This document shows positions 1 through 8,725 of a DNA stretch of 64,000 nucleotides, piece by piece. The notes beneath the pieces were generated by a model. It was not told the DNA's origin. It searched no databases and worked only from the letters and a program-made list of their open reading frames with translations. Each line of letters starts with the position of its first letter. The stretch's first letter is position 1. Both the position numbers and the translations under genes were made by a program. The stretch covers positions 1 to 64,000 of the forward strand of contig NZ_LFIO01000270.1 of the NCBI RefSeq assembly GCF_001187535.1, written 5' to 3'. This DNA comes from Rhizobium ecuadorense. Lineage in GTDB: Bacteria > Pseudomonadota > Alphaproteobacteria > Rhizobiales > Rhizobiaceae.

Positions 1-59
1 ACAAGGGCTTCGACATGATGCACAAGGGTGAAAGCATCCGCGGCGTGGTGGTCTATTGA
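1..59 (+). CDS. Zinc-type alcohol dehydrogenase, C-terminal end (partial)
   Basis: Only the last 18 codons are present, read from base 3, ending KGESIRGVVVY followed by TGA at 57-59. Medium-chain zinc alcohol dehydrogenases, including the glutathione-dependent formaldehyde dehydrogenase group, often end in a similar segment (roughly MHxGxSIRxVVxY). The call rests on this tail alone. The gene begins outside the window and lies 108 bases upstream of pntA on the same strand. Confidence 0.5.
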   Translation, partial: KGFDMMHKGESIRGVVVY

Positions 60-167
60 GACCAATCGTCGGACTGCGACGAGAGGTTTTCATTGGTTCG
101 GCCTCGGTCGGACCGAAACCAAGCGTCGCGTGGGATCAGTGACTTTCAACATTTAAGGGAGGGATAC

Positions 168-1742
168 GTGCTGATAGGGTCGCCTCGAGAGAGGCTGGAA
201 GGAGAGGCGCGCGTCGCGATGACGCCTGACAGCGCCACACAGCTTCAGAAACTTGGATATCAATGTGCCATCGAAACTGGCGCCGGCAAACTTGCGGGCT
301 TCCCTGACGATGCGTACCGGGCCGCCGGGGTGACGGTGGTCGACAGCGCCGAAACACTCTTTGCAAACGCCGACGTGATCGCCAAGGTGCGCCCGCCGGA
401 GTCAAGTGAAGTGGCGAGGCTCTCGAGCGGCAAGACGCTGATCTCGTTCTTCTATCCGGCACAGAACAAGGATCTCCTCGACCAGGCGAAAGCAACTGGC
501 GCCAACGTGATCGCCATGGATATGGTGCCGCGCATCTCGCGCGCCCAGAAGATGGACGCGCTCTCCTCCATGGCCAATATTGCCGGCTACCGCGCCGTGA
601 TCGAGGCCGGAAATAATTTCGGTCGATTTTTTACGGGCCAGATGACGGCTGCCGGAAAGATCCCGCCAGCCAAGGTCCTGGTCATCGGCGCAGGCGTCGC
701 CGGCCTTGCGGCGGTCGGCACCAGCGTTTCGCTCGGCGCCATCACCTATGCTTTCGACGTGCGCCCGGAAGTTGCCGAGCAGATCGAATCCATGGGCGCT
801 GAATTCGTCTTTCTCGACTTCGAGGAACAGCAGCAGGACGGAGCTGCGACGGGTGGTTATGCGGCCCCCTCCTCGCCCGAATTCCGCGAAGCGCAGCTGA
901 AGAAGTTCCGCGAAATCGCGCCTGACATCGACATTGTCATTACGACGGCGTTGATCCCCGGTCGCGACGCGCCAAAGCTCTGGCTTGCCGACATGGTGGC
1001 CACGATGAAGCCCGGCTCGGTCATCGTCGATCTTGCCGCCGAGCGCGGCGGCAATTGCGACCTGACCGTTCCGGACCAGAAGATTGTCTCCGACAACGGC
1101 GTCACTGTCATCGGCTACACCGACTTCCCGAGCCGCATGGCCACCCAGGCGTCAACGCTCTATTCGACCAACATCCGCCACATAATGACCGATCTGACCC
1201 CAAAGAAGGATGGCGTCATCGTCCACAACATGGAAGACGACGTAATCCGGGGCGCGACTATCGCCTACCAGGGCGAAATCACCTATCCGCCGCCGCCGCC
1301 GAAGATCCGGGCGATTGCCGCGCAGAAGCCAAAGGAAAAGGCCAGGGAGCTGACGCCTGAGGAAAAGCGCGCCGCAGAGGCCGCCGCCTTCAAATCTGCG
1401 ACACGCAACCAGGTCGGCCTTCTCATCGTTGGCGGTCTGCTCATGCTCCTCATCGGTGCTTTTGCACCCCCGGTATTCATGGGCCATTTCATCGTTTTCG
1501 CACTCGCCTGCTTCGTCGGCTTCCAGGTGATCTGGGGCGTTTCGCACTCGCTGCATACGCCGCTCATGGCCGTCACCAACGCCATCTCGGGCATCATCAT
1601 TATCGGCGCACTCCTGCAGATCACCGCGGGCGGCTGGCTGGTGACCGGGCTCGCAGCCATTTCCGTGGCAATCGCGACGATCAACATCGTCGGCGGCTTC
1701 ATGGTGACGCGCCGCATGCTGAACATGTTCCAGAAGTCCTGA
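168..1742 (+). CDS. pntA: NAD(P) transhydrogenase subunit alpha
   Basis: Membrane proton-translocating transhydrogenase, alpha subunit: with PntB it transfers hydride between NADH and NADP+ using the proton gradient, mainly to supply NADPH. The 524-residue product starts at GTG 168, eight bases after AAGGGAGGG; an upstream TTG at 93 only adds a non-homologous 25-residue tail. It opens with the family start ([15 protein letters not shown]), has the Rossmann loop GAGVAG near residue 174, a charged linker near 405-430 and hydrophobic segments over the last 100 residues. The NAD-binding domain and membrane part are fused in one chain as in E. coli PntA (510 aa), whereas many alphaproteobacteria split them into PntAA and PntAB. 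pntB follows after 22 bases. Confidence 0.95.
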   Translation: MLIGSPRERLEGEARVAMTPDSATQLQKLGYQCAIETGAGKLAGFPDDAYRAAGVTVVDSAETLFANADVIAKVRPPESSEVARLSSGKTLISFFYPAQNKDLLDQAKATGANVIAMDMVPRISRAQKMDALSSMANIAGYRAVIEAGNNFGRFFTGQMTAAGKIPPAKVLVIGAGVAGLAAVGTSVSLGAITYAFDVRPEVAEQIESMGAEFVFLDFEEQQQDGAATGGYAAPSSPEFREAQLKKFREIAPDIDIVITTALIPGRDAPKLWLADMVATMKPGSVIVDLAAERGGNCDLTVPDQKIVSDNGVTVIGYTDFPSRMATQASTLYSTNIRHIMTDLTPKKDGVIVHNMEDDVIRGATIAYQGEITYPPPPPKIRAIAAQKPKEKARELTPEEKRAAEAAAFKSATRNQVGLLIVGGLLMLLIGAFAPPVFMGHFIVFALACFVGFQVIWGVSHSLHTPLMAVTNAISGIIIIGALLQITAGGWLVTGLAAISVAIATINIVGGFMVTRRMLNMFQKS

Positions 1743-1764
1743 TCGGGTTGCGGGGGATTTAACA

Positions 1765-3138
1765 ATGTCTATCGGTATCCAGACCGCCGCCTATATCGCG
1801 GCTTCGGTTCTCTTTATCCTCGCGCTTGGCGGGCTTTCGGGCCAGGAAAGCGCCAAGCGCGCCGTATGGTACGGCATCATCGGCATGGCGATCGCCGCCA
1901 TTGCGACGGTCTTCGGGCCGGGTGTCGGCCTTTCGGCGGTGCTCATCGGCATGATCGTCTTCGGTGCGGTCGTCGGAGCGGGCATGGCGCGGCGTGTCGA
2001 AATGACCGGCATGCCGCAGCTCGTGGCGGCCCTTCACTCCCTGGTCGGCCTGGCCGCCGTCCTTATCGGCCTCAACTCCGATATGACGGCGCATGAATTC
2101 GCCAGCCATGCCGAGCAGATCATCCACGAGGTGGAAATCTTCCTCGGAGTCTCCATCGGTGCCGTGACCTTCACCGGTTCGATCATCGCCTATGGGAAGC
2201 TTTCAGGCCGCATCGGCGGGAAGGCGCTGATCCTGCCTGGCCGCCACGCCTTCAACCTCGCGATGGTCGCCGGTGCCTTCGTCCTCATGCTGCTCTACAT
2301 GAACGGCGCGGGCTCATGGACGCTCTACCTCATGACGCTGGTGGCATTCGTCATCGGCGCGCATCTCGTCATGGCGATCGGCGGGGCCGACATGCCGGTG
2401 GTCGTTTCCATGCTGAACTCTTATTCGGGTTGGGCGGCTGCAGCGACCGGCTTCCTGCTTGGAAACGACCTTCTGATCGTCACCGGCGCTTTGGTCGGCT
2501 CCTCCGGCGCAATCCTCTCCTACATCATGTGCAAGGCAATGAACCGGCAGTTCCTGTCCGTGATCCTCGGCGGTTTCGGCAATGCCTCGGGACCGGCGAT
2601 GGCCGTCGAGGGTGAACAGGTCGCGATCGACGCCGAAGGCGCCGCTGCTGCACTCAACGATGCGGACTCGGTCATTATCGTGCCCGGCTACGGCATGGCG
2701 GTTGCTCAGGCGCAGAGTGCCGTCTCCGAGCTCACCCGCAAGCTGCGTGCAACCGGCAAGGACGTGCGCTTCGCCATTCATCCCGTTGCCGGCCGCCTAC
2801 CCGGTCACATGAACGTGCTACTGGCCGAGGCAAAAGTGCCCTACGACATCGTCCTGGAGATGGACGAAATCAACGACGATTTTGCGAATACGGACGTCGT
2901 CATCGTCATCGGTTCCAACGACATCGTTAATCCGGCCGCACAGGAAGATCCAAACTCGCCGATATCAGGCATGCCGGTCCTGGAGGTTTGGAAGGCCAAG
3001 CAGGTCTTTGTTTCCAAGCGCGGCCAGGGCACCGGTTACTCGGGCATCGAGAACCCGCTGTTTTACAAAGAAAATACCCGAATGTATTACGGCGACGCCA
3101 AGGACTCGATCAACAAGCTGCTGCCAATTCTCAACTGA
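1765..3138 (+). CDS. pntB: NAD(P) transhydrogenase subunit beta
   Basis: Beta subunit of proton-translocating transhydrogenase. The 457-residue protein is close to E. coli PntB (462 aa). The first ~260 residues are a multi-span membrane domain; the NADP(H)-binding domain III begins near residue 290 and shows the fingerprint [10 protein letters not shown] at about 308-317 and the conserved [17 protein letters not shown] end. It forms an operon with pntA. The stop is followed directly by a short GAGCC/GGCTC hairpin at 3137-3153 without a convincing T-run, so termination there is uncertain. Confidence 0.96.
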   Translation: MSIGIQTAAYIAASVLFILALGGLSGQESAKRAVWYGIIGMAIAAIATVFGPGVGLSAVLIGMIVFGAVVGAGMARRVEMTGMPQLVAALHSLVGLAAVLIGLNSDMTAHEFASHAEQIIHEVEIFLGVSIGAVTFTGSIIAYGKLSGRIGGKALILPGRHAFNLAMVAGAFVLMLLYMNGAGSWTLYLMTLVAFVIGAHLVMAIGGADMPVVVSMLNSYSGWAAAATGFLLGNDLLIVTGALVGSSGAILSYIMCKAMNRQFLSVILGGFGNASGPAMAVEGEQVAIDAEGAAAALNDADSVIIVPGYGMAVAQAQSAVSELTRKLRATGKDVRFAIHPVAGRLPGHMNVLLAEAKVPYDIVLEMDEINDDFANTDVVIVIGSNDIVNPAAQEDPNSPISGMPVLEVWKAKQVFVSKRGQGTGYSGIENPLFYKENTRMYYGDAKDSINKLLPILN

Positions 3139-3908
3139 GCCCCATTTTGGCTCTGTTGAGGACGCGATGGCTCACCTATCTGGCGACTTCCTTCTCGAAG
3201 CACTGCGCGGGGATGGCGGTCGCCGCCCTCGCGGCAACTATCAGGTTGTCGAGGTTTTTGCACCGTATCGGGAATAGCTCCTCCTCCGGGCAAAATCCGG
3301 AGACATCCGGCGCGCGGTCGTTACAACCTCCCCGCGCAAGCGCTGAGGCTGCCCAAAACGTCACCGCCCTGCTCGACCGGTTCGATTATCATCTTGAGAC
3401 GGAGTTGAACGCGGTAAGTCAGACCCGGTCCGCTCCCGGGTTGCGAGATCTCGGAATCGATCCTGTTGATGCCGCAGCATTTAAGGACCCGCCCACAGGA
3501 CGAGCAGCGGCTGTTGGTGCTGACGTTCCGACGATTGGAACTCGCATCTTCGGACGAGAGTGCAGCGCCGTATTGCGGCGCTATCAAAACTGCCGGCGAT
3601 TTTCCTGACGCGGGCTACGGCGGCGGCTGCAAGAGCGATGTAAATAGCGCCCATCGCATTGCTTTCGAGTCGATCCGCTCACCTAACGCGGCAACACGGG
3701 ATCGGCGCTCTTCTACGCAAGCACCGCAGAGCACGATAAAAGGCGGCCCTTTCAACATGCGGAGATTGTCGGAGTATAGGGCTCAGTACATTTGAGCCGA
3801 CCGAAACGAGGCATGATGGGTCGTTAGGTTTGCCCGGGCGCGGATGTTTCGCCCGGGAATATTTAGAGAGACGTCTCGTGTCCGCAAATCGTCCAAAAGG
3901 ATTTCATT
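3139..3908. other. Intergenic region without a recognisable gene
   Basis: 770 bases between pntB and the convergent ferredoxin gene. Several open frames exist on both strands (for example 3321-3587 minus and 3466-3795 plus), but none has a good ribosome binding site, a recognisable domain or typical composition, and they overlap each other. It may be decayed gene remnants; nothing specific can be supported. Confidence 0.5.
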
Positions 3909-4229
3909 CTAGTCTTCGGGAGCAATTCCGATCACGATGCCGCTGAGTGTCTCATCGAACGGTATCTGACAGGAAAGCCGGGAGTTCACCTGGCGGTAGT
4001 CGGATCCCTCGAGCAGCTCGGTCTCGTCGATTGAGGAAACCGGCAGATTGGCGCTCGCCGGAAGCTCCTCGACATAGACGTGGCAGGTGGCGCAGGACAG
4101 ACAGCCGCCGCACATCGCCAAGAGTTCATCAAACCCAGCGTTCCGGATATTCTCCATCAGCGAGGCGCCTATCCGTCCGTCGAAGCTATGGAGCTCTCCG
4201 TCCCGGGTCCGTACTGAAATGATAGCCAT
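3909..4229 (-). CDS. [2Fe-2S] ferredoxin, adrenodoxin/putidaredoxin type
   Basis: Small electron carrier, 106 residues, most likely feeding the P450 at 8725-9915. Cysteines C40, C46, C49 and C87 give the vertebrate-type spacing C-x5-C-x2-C-x37-C, and C43 is an extra cysteine inside the loop. The start ATG at 4229 is preceded by GGAGG; the longer open frame upstream has no ferredoxin homology. The reductase gene lies 32 bases upstream in the same operon. Class I bacterial P450 systems use exactly this ferredoxin plus FAD reductase pair, so the physiological partner is inferred from context. Confidence 0.92.
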   Translation of the reverse strand: MAIISVRTRDGELHSFDGRIGASLMENIRNAGFDELLAMCGGCLSCATCHVYVEELPASANLPVSSIDETELLEGSDYRQVNSRLSCQIPFDETLSGIVIGIAPED

Positions 4230-4261
4230 TTTTCCTCCACTTTTTCTGCGCCTTGGTCGCC

Positions 4262-5503
4262 TCACGACGTGACAAGCTCGATTTCCTTGAGTTGTTTCGA
4301 TGTGTCGGCCAAAGCTTCGCGATCGATCCTGACCGCGCTGTCGACAAGTTTCCGCCCCTGCACGTAATCGCGAGGCGAGTTGATGCAATCGAGAGCTAAA
4401 ACCGCTCCGTTCCTCAGATAGATGACACTGAAGCTTCGGGAGGCGGGATTTCCTCTCGTGACGACACTGTCGAAACCGTAATTGAGGCCGACCGTCTGCA
4501 TTTTCAGGTCGTACTGATTGGACCAGAACCATGGCGTTGCATCATATGCCTTGAACTCACCGCAGATCGCTTTGGCAGCGGTGGTCGCCTGATCGGTCGC
4601 GTTCTGCACAGATTCAATGCGGATGCCGGGACCATTTTCCAGGCGGGCGCCGTCGCCGACGCAATAGATGTCGGGCAAGGACGTACGGCAAAAATCATCG
4701 ACATCGATACCGTTTGTGCCCTTGGCACCGGCGGCGATCAGGGGACCGACCGACGGGACAATGCCAATACCGACGACGACGATGTCGGCTGCAATCGCCT
4801 CGCCGGTTTCAAGAACGACACTCGATACGCGACCGTTCGTCCCCTTCAAAGAGGCGACACTGCTGTTGAGACGGATGTCCACACCGCGCGCCCGATGCTC
4901 GTTTTCGTAAAAGCGTGATATCGGTTCCCCCGCCACGCGTGCCAGGACACGGTCGAGAGCCTCGACCAAGGTCACGTGCTTGCCGATCTCCCGGAACACT
5001 GCGGCGGCTTCCAGGCCGACGTACCCGCCGCCGATGATCGCGATCCTTTGCGCATCCGGAAGAACATCGATCAGTGCGTCGCAATCCGCCTTGCTGCGGA
5101 TGTAGAAAACTCCTGCCAGGTCGCCGCCGGGACAGGAAAGCTTCCGGGGATCGCCGCCGGCGGCCCAAACCAGCTGGCCGTAGGAAAACTGTTCGCCATG
5201 ATCGGTCATCACGGTGCGAGCGCTGGCATCGACCCCGATCACATGCCGGCCAAGCAATAATTCCACCTCACGCGATCCCCAGAAATCCTGAGACCGCAGA
5301 TGCATCCTGTCGAACGTCTTCTTGCCCGCCAGATAGTCCTTCGAGAGCGAAGGGCGGTCGTAGGGAATTTCCGGTTCAGCGCCGATCAGCGCGATACTTC
5401 CCGTAAAGCCAGACTGCCTGAGTGCGGCCGCTGTCTGCGAACCGCCGTGTCCGCCGCCGACGATCACGCAGTCGAAAGATTGGCTGACGTTGCCCGGCTT
5501 CAT
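4262..5503 (-). CDS. NAD(P)H:ferredoxin reductase (putidaredoxin-reductase family)
   Basis: FAD-dependent pyridine nucleotide-disulfide family oxidoreductase of 413 residues, passing electrons from NAD(P)H to the neighbouring [2Fe-2S] ferredoxin. It has the FAD loop VGGGHGG (about 15-21), a second Rossmann loop IGGGYVG near residue 152 for NAD(P)H, and the late FAD motif YCVGDGA. The start ATG 5503 is preceded by a GAGGATC purine-rich site; the in-frame extension to 5578 lies inside the cupin gene. The cupin stop lies one base away from this start, so translation is probably coupled. The length fits CamA/TerP-type reductases (about 405-425 aa). Confidence 0.92.
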   Translation of the reverse strand: MKPGNVSQSFDCVIVGGGHGGSQTAAALRQSGFTGSIALIGAEPEIPYDRPSLSKDYLAGKKTFDRMHLRSQDFWGSREVELLLGRHVIGVDASARTVMTDHGEQFSYGQLVWAAGGDPRKLSCPGGDLAGVFYIRSKADCDALIDVLPDAQRIAIIGGGYVGLEAAAVFREIGKHVTLVEALDRVLARVAGEPISRFYENEHRARGVDIRLNSSVASLKGTNGRVSSVVLETGEAIAADIVVVGIGIVPSVGPLIAAGAKGTNGIDVDDFCRTSLPDIYCVGDGARLENGPGIRIESVQNATDQATTAAKAICGEFKAYDATPWFWSNQYDLKMQTVGLNYGFDSVVTRGNPASRSFSVIYLRNGAVLALDCINSPRDYVQGRKLVDSAVRIDREALADTSKQLKEIELVTS

Positions 5504-5504
5504 C

Positions 5505-6059
5505 TCACGATCCTCTTTCGGCGCCGATGAGGACGAAGCACAACGTGGCAGGCTTGTCGCCCTTGTTGCGCCAGGCATGGCGCGTACCGCACTGGACCAC
5601 GACGTCGCCCTGCTTCAGCAAGGTTTCAGCGCCGTCGTCGAGCTCGAGCCAGATCTCGCCGTCGAGCACAATGTCGTAGTCGACCGTATCGGTGGTGTGC
5701 ATGCCCGGCGCGTCAGGCTCGAATGCCTGGATCAGGCCGGGAATGTGGATGGCCTGCTCCTCGAACGCCGCCTGGTGGTCTATGGCGGCGAATACCGAAT
5801 CCGGCGGGAAGACGACGATCATGAGTTTCGTCGCTCCCGGTTCAGGCGTGATCATTATTTGCGGCGGCGCCTGCTCCGCATGATCCTGCGGAAGGACGGG
5901 TTTGGCGGCGGTGGCGTAAACAACCGACGTCAAATGCCCCGGCACAGACGCGTAGACATGAGCGTTCGCTGTTGGGCCATCACTGACGAATACAGACTTG
6001 CCGTCCTTGATGCCGGTGACGACGCGCCGGGGGATGCGAACTTCAGTCGCCCTATTCAT
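5505..6059 (-). CDS. Cupin-domain protein
   Basis: 184 residues with one clear C-terminal cupin barrel: first cupin motif [17 protein letters not shown] (about 118-134) and second motif [18 protein letters not shown]. The N-terminal half is less conserved. In motif 1 only one of the two usual metal histidines is evident (H119, with D125/D127 in place of HxH), so metal binding is uncertain. Its start overlaps the aldolase stop by 8 bases, placing it in the P450 operon. Single-domain cupins in catabolic operons can be dioxygenases, isomerases or decarboxylases; which applies here cannot be told from sequence. Confidence 0.85.
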   Translation of the reverse strand: MNRATEVRIPRRVVTGIKDGKSVFVSDGPTANAHVYASVPGHLTSVVYATAAKPVLPQDHAEQAPPQIMITPEPGATKLMIVVFPPDSVFAAIDHQAAFEEQAIHIPGLIQAFEPDAPGMHTTDTVDYDIVLDGEIWLELDDGAETLLKQGDVVVQCGTRHAWRNKGDKPATLCFVLIGAERGS

Positions 6060-6720
6060 AGATCAGGCCTTTCGCTTCGAGCTGCGGACGCATGTTGTTG
6101 ATGTCGAGGCTGAGCTTGCCGGCTTCGTAGAGGCCGCGCTTTTCGTCTTCCATCTGCTGCCGCTTGAGGGCCTTTTCGAGCACCCGAGCTGCCTCATCGC
6201 GCTTGACCACGCAGACCCCGTCGTCATCGGCGATGATGACGTCACCCGGTTCGATATAGGCGCCGGCACAGACCACTGGCACCTGCACGTTCGCCAGCGT
6301 TTCCTTGACGGTGCCCTGCGCTGATATGGCCTTCGCCCATACCGGGAACTTCATCGCGCGCAGGTCGGCCACATCTCGGACGCCGGCGTCGGTCACCAGA
6401 CCTAGAATTCCTCGTGCCTTGCAAGACGTGGCGAGCAGGTCGCCGAAATAGCCGTCGGTGCATGGTGAGGTCGGTGCGACAACCAGGATGTCCCCCGGTT
6501 GGGCCATCTCGAGCGCTACATGGATCATCCAGTTGTCGCCGGGCGGAACCTCGCAGGTCAGGGCCGTGCCACCGATGCGCGCGCCGTCGATGACCGGACG
6601 CAGATGCGGCGCCAGCAACCCTTTCCGTCCCTGAGCTTCATGGACCGTGGCGACGCCGAGCTTACCCAGCGCTTCGCATATTTCGCGGTCCGTCCGCGGG
6701 GTTTTTGTCATTACTTTCAT
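6052..6720 (-). CDS. RraA-family aldolase, LigK/GalC-like (4-carboxy-4-hydroxy-2-oxoadipate aldolase)
   Basis: 222 residues, the usual size of class II HMG/CHA aldolases. These cleave 4-carboxy-4-hydroxy-2-oxoadipate to pyruvate and oxaloacetate, the last step of the protocatechuate 4,5-cleavage and gallate pathways. The family signature GDLLA (93-97) followed by DAGVRD (111-116, with R115 and D116 at the active site) is intact. The distinction from the RNase E inhibitor RraA rests on the neighbouring LigJ-like hydratase, which makes the aldolase substrate. The start ATG 6720 follows AGGAGA. It is co-transcribed with P450, hydratase and cupin genes. Confidence 0.88.
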   Translation of the reverse strand: MKVMTKTPRTDREICEALGKLGVATVHEAQGRKGLLAPHLRPVIDGARIGGTALTCEVPPGDNWMIHVALEMAQPGDILVVAPTSPCTDGYFGDLLATSCKARGILGLVTDAGVRDVADLRAMKFPVWAKAISAQGTVKETLANVQVPVVCAGAYIEPGDVIIADDDGVCVVKRDEAARVLEKALKRQQMEDEKRGLYEAGKLSLDINNMRPQLEAKGLIYE

Positions 6721-6756
6721 CGAAAATCTCCTGGCGTAACGCGCCTCAGTGGTCGT

Positions 6757-7671
6757 TCAGCGGAATGCAGCTTCGAGCAGGCCGCGATCGAACACGCCGC
6801 CCGCCACAGGTCTGGCGGCTTCGTCAAGCAAGTTCGCGCCGATCATAAGGTCGATGGTGGTGTCCATCGCTGCCTGCGGAATGGATAGGTCGGCCGGCCA
6901 CATACCCATGTTGCGTATGTAGCGAAGGCCACGTGACGCGAGATCGGCGTCGTCTTTCGTTGTGATCCGCTGGAAAATTGGAAGCGTGATATCTTCCCGA
7001 CTGGGGTCGTTGGTGATCGCATAGGCATCGATGAGCGCCCGCAGGAAGCGGACAGCCATTTCGTGATTGCCGTCCAGCCAGCTCTTGCGGCCGATGACGG
7101 CGGCGAAGACGATTTCAGGGATGACGTCGTTGATCTCGCCGATCAGGTTGAAGCCGTCCCGCTCGGCGAGGAAATTCCAGGGGGCCGGCTGCGGCGCGCA
7201 GTCGATCTCGCCTGACTGGAGCGCTTCCCAGCGCTTGGTGTGGATGCCGGCGACTTCGAATTCATAGTCGCCCGGATAATGCAGCCCATCCTTGGAGAGC
7301 AGCATCTGGGTATAAATCGCGGTGCCTTCGGTGAGGGACGACGTGCCGACCTTCTTGCCCTTCAAGTCCCGGGTCGATTTGATCGAAGGCTGGGCGACGA
7401 GCGACATCGGCAGACGGTTCGAGTTCGAAGCGATCACACGCAATTCGCCGCCCTTGACGAAGTTGGAGACCGCGCCTTCCGGCGGCGTGATGGCCAGGTC
7501 CGCTTCACCTTCGAGTACGGCGCTGGTCGCTTTGTCGACAGTACCCATCTTTTTGTATTCGATGGACAGCCCATGCCTGGCGAAGATGCCGAGTTCTTCG
7601 GCCACGAAGACCGGTAGCCAGTTGAACCCTTGCGCCCCGCCTGCGAGGCTCAGATGTTGGCTCGAAGCCAT
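6757..7671 (-). CDS. NMT1/SsuA-type substrate-binding-like protein without signal peptide
   Basis: 304-residue protein of the nitrate/sulfonate/taurine ABC binding-protein fold (LPVFVAEELGIFARHGLSIE, then DLAITPPEGA and DLKGKKVGTS). The start ATG 7671 follows GGGAG; the reading frame extends to 7773 but that part covers the next gene and is not hydrophobic. From this start there is no Sec or Tat signal, and no NitT-type permease or ATPase is nearby. It may therefore be a cytoplasmic ligand-binding or enzyme-like member (THI5/NMT1 folds include enzymes) rather than a transporter component. It sits between hydratase and aldolase in the P450 operon. Confidence 0.8.
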   Translation of the reverse strand: MASSQHLSLAGGAQGFNWLPVFVAEELGIFARHGLSIEYKKMGTVDKATSAVLEGEADLAITPPEGAVSNFVKGGELRVIASNSNRLPMSLVAQPSIKSTRDLKGKKVGTSSLTEGTAIYTQMLLSKDGLHYPGDYEFEVAGIHTKRWEALQSGEIDCAPQPAPWNFLAERDGFNLIGEINDVIPEIVFAAVIGRKSWLDGNHEMAVRFLRALIDAYAITNDPSREDITLPIFQRITTKDDADLASRGLRYIRNMGMWPADLSIPQAAMDTTIDLMIGANLLDEAARPVAGGVFDRGLLEAAFR

Positions 7672-7699
7672 TTGATTTCTCCCTGGTAGTTGCGAGCCT

Positions 7700-8725
7700 T
7701 TAAAGGCCGCGCTCGCGTAGTCTCTTGTCCAACAGCGGGTAGACCCGCCGGGCGTTTCCTTCGAAGACTGCATGTCTCTGGTTGTCGCCGAGCGGGAGGC
7801 GATCGATGTATCTCTTGGTATCGTCGAAGGGATGGCCCGTCTCGGGATCGATCGCCTTGACCGCGCCGAGCAACTCCGAGCCGAAGAGGATGTTCTTGAC
7901 GTCGACCACCTTGAACAGCGTGTCGATGCCTGCCTGATGGTAGACGCAGGTGTCGAAGAACAGGTTGTTCATCAGGTGCGTGTCGAGGCTCGGCTTTTCG
8001 AGCATGATCGACAGGCCGCGGTAACGCCCCCAATGGTAAGGGGCGGCCCCGCCGCCATGCGGTATGATCAGCTTGAGTTCCGGGTGACGCTCGAACAGAT
8101 CTCCCTGGATGAGCTGCATGAATACCGCGGTGTCGGCGTTGATGTAGTGCGCTCCCGTCATGTGAAGGCAGCGTTCGCAGGAGCTTGACACGTGGATCAT
8201 CGCGGGAACCTGGAGGGCGACCATGGCCTCCCACATCGGGTCCCACCACGGATCGTAGATCGGCGGGGCGCTCCACCGTCCGCCCGAGGGATCGGGATTG
8301 AGATTACAACCGACGAAGCCGTTCCCAACGCAGCGCTCCAACTCGTCGACGACCGCAGAAAGGTCGCCGTCGACGGTCTGCGGAAGCTGGCAGACGGCAG
8401 CAAAGTTGTCGGGGAACATATCGACGATGCGGCCGACATTGTCGTTCGACAGACGCGACCACTCCTTGGCCACTGCCAGGCCTGGAACGTGGTGGCCCAT
8501 GCCGGAGGCACGCGGGCTTAGGAGCGTCACATGCGAACCGCGCTCGCGCTGTATCTTCAGTTGGTTTTCTTCGATGATGTCATGGAGCTGCTTGTCCGGA
8601 ATGCCGGGATAAATGGGCTGCTCGGCCGCCTTGCCTTCCGCATAGGCGACCTGTGCCGTCCGGAAGGCGTGGTGCTCCGGTGGTTCCGTTGTGAAGTGGC
8701 CGTGGCAGTCGATGATGAGCGACAT
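7700..8725 (-). CDS. Amidohydrolase-family 4-oxalomesaconate hydratase-like protein (LigJ-like)
   Basis: 341 residues, the same length as Sphingobium LigJ and with a matching start (MSLIIDCHGH, metal ligands H8 and H10). LigJ hydrates 4-oxalomesaconate to 4-carboxy-4-hydroxy-2-oxoadipate. Further TIM-barrel amidohydrolase motifs are MIHVSSS and IIPHGGGAAPYH. The start ATG 8725 overlaps the P450 stop by one base (TGATG), so translation is coupled. Together with the LigK-like aldolase this forms two consecutive steps ending in pyruvate and oxaloacetate. A decarboxylase of the same amidohydrolase subfamily is the main alternative. Confidence 0.85.
   Translation of the reverse strand: MSLIIDCHGHFTTEPPEHHAFRTAQVAYAEGKAAEQPIYPGIPDKQLHDIIEENQLKIQRERGSHVTLLSPRASGMGHHVPGLAVAKEWSRLSNDNVGRIVDMFPDNFAAVCQLPQTVDGDLSAVVDELERCVGNGFVGCNLNPDPSGGRWSAPPIYDPWWDPMWEAMVALQVPAMIHVSSSCERCLHMTGAHYINADTAVFMQLIQGDLFERHPELKLIIPHGGGAAPYHWGRYRGLSIMLEKPSLDTHLMNNLFFDTCVYHQAGIDTLFKVVDVKNILFGSELLGAVKAIDPETGHPFDDTKRYIDRLPLGDNQRHAVFEGNARRVYPLLDKRLRERGL

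Noticed and set aside
3137..3153. Hairpin after pntB as a terminator
   Set aside because: The stem is only five base pairs and is followed by TGTTGAG rather than a T-run.
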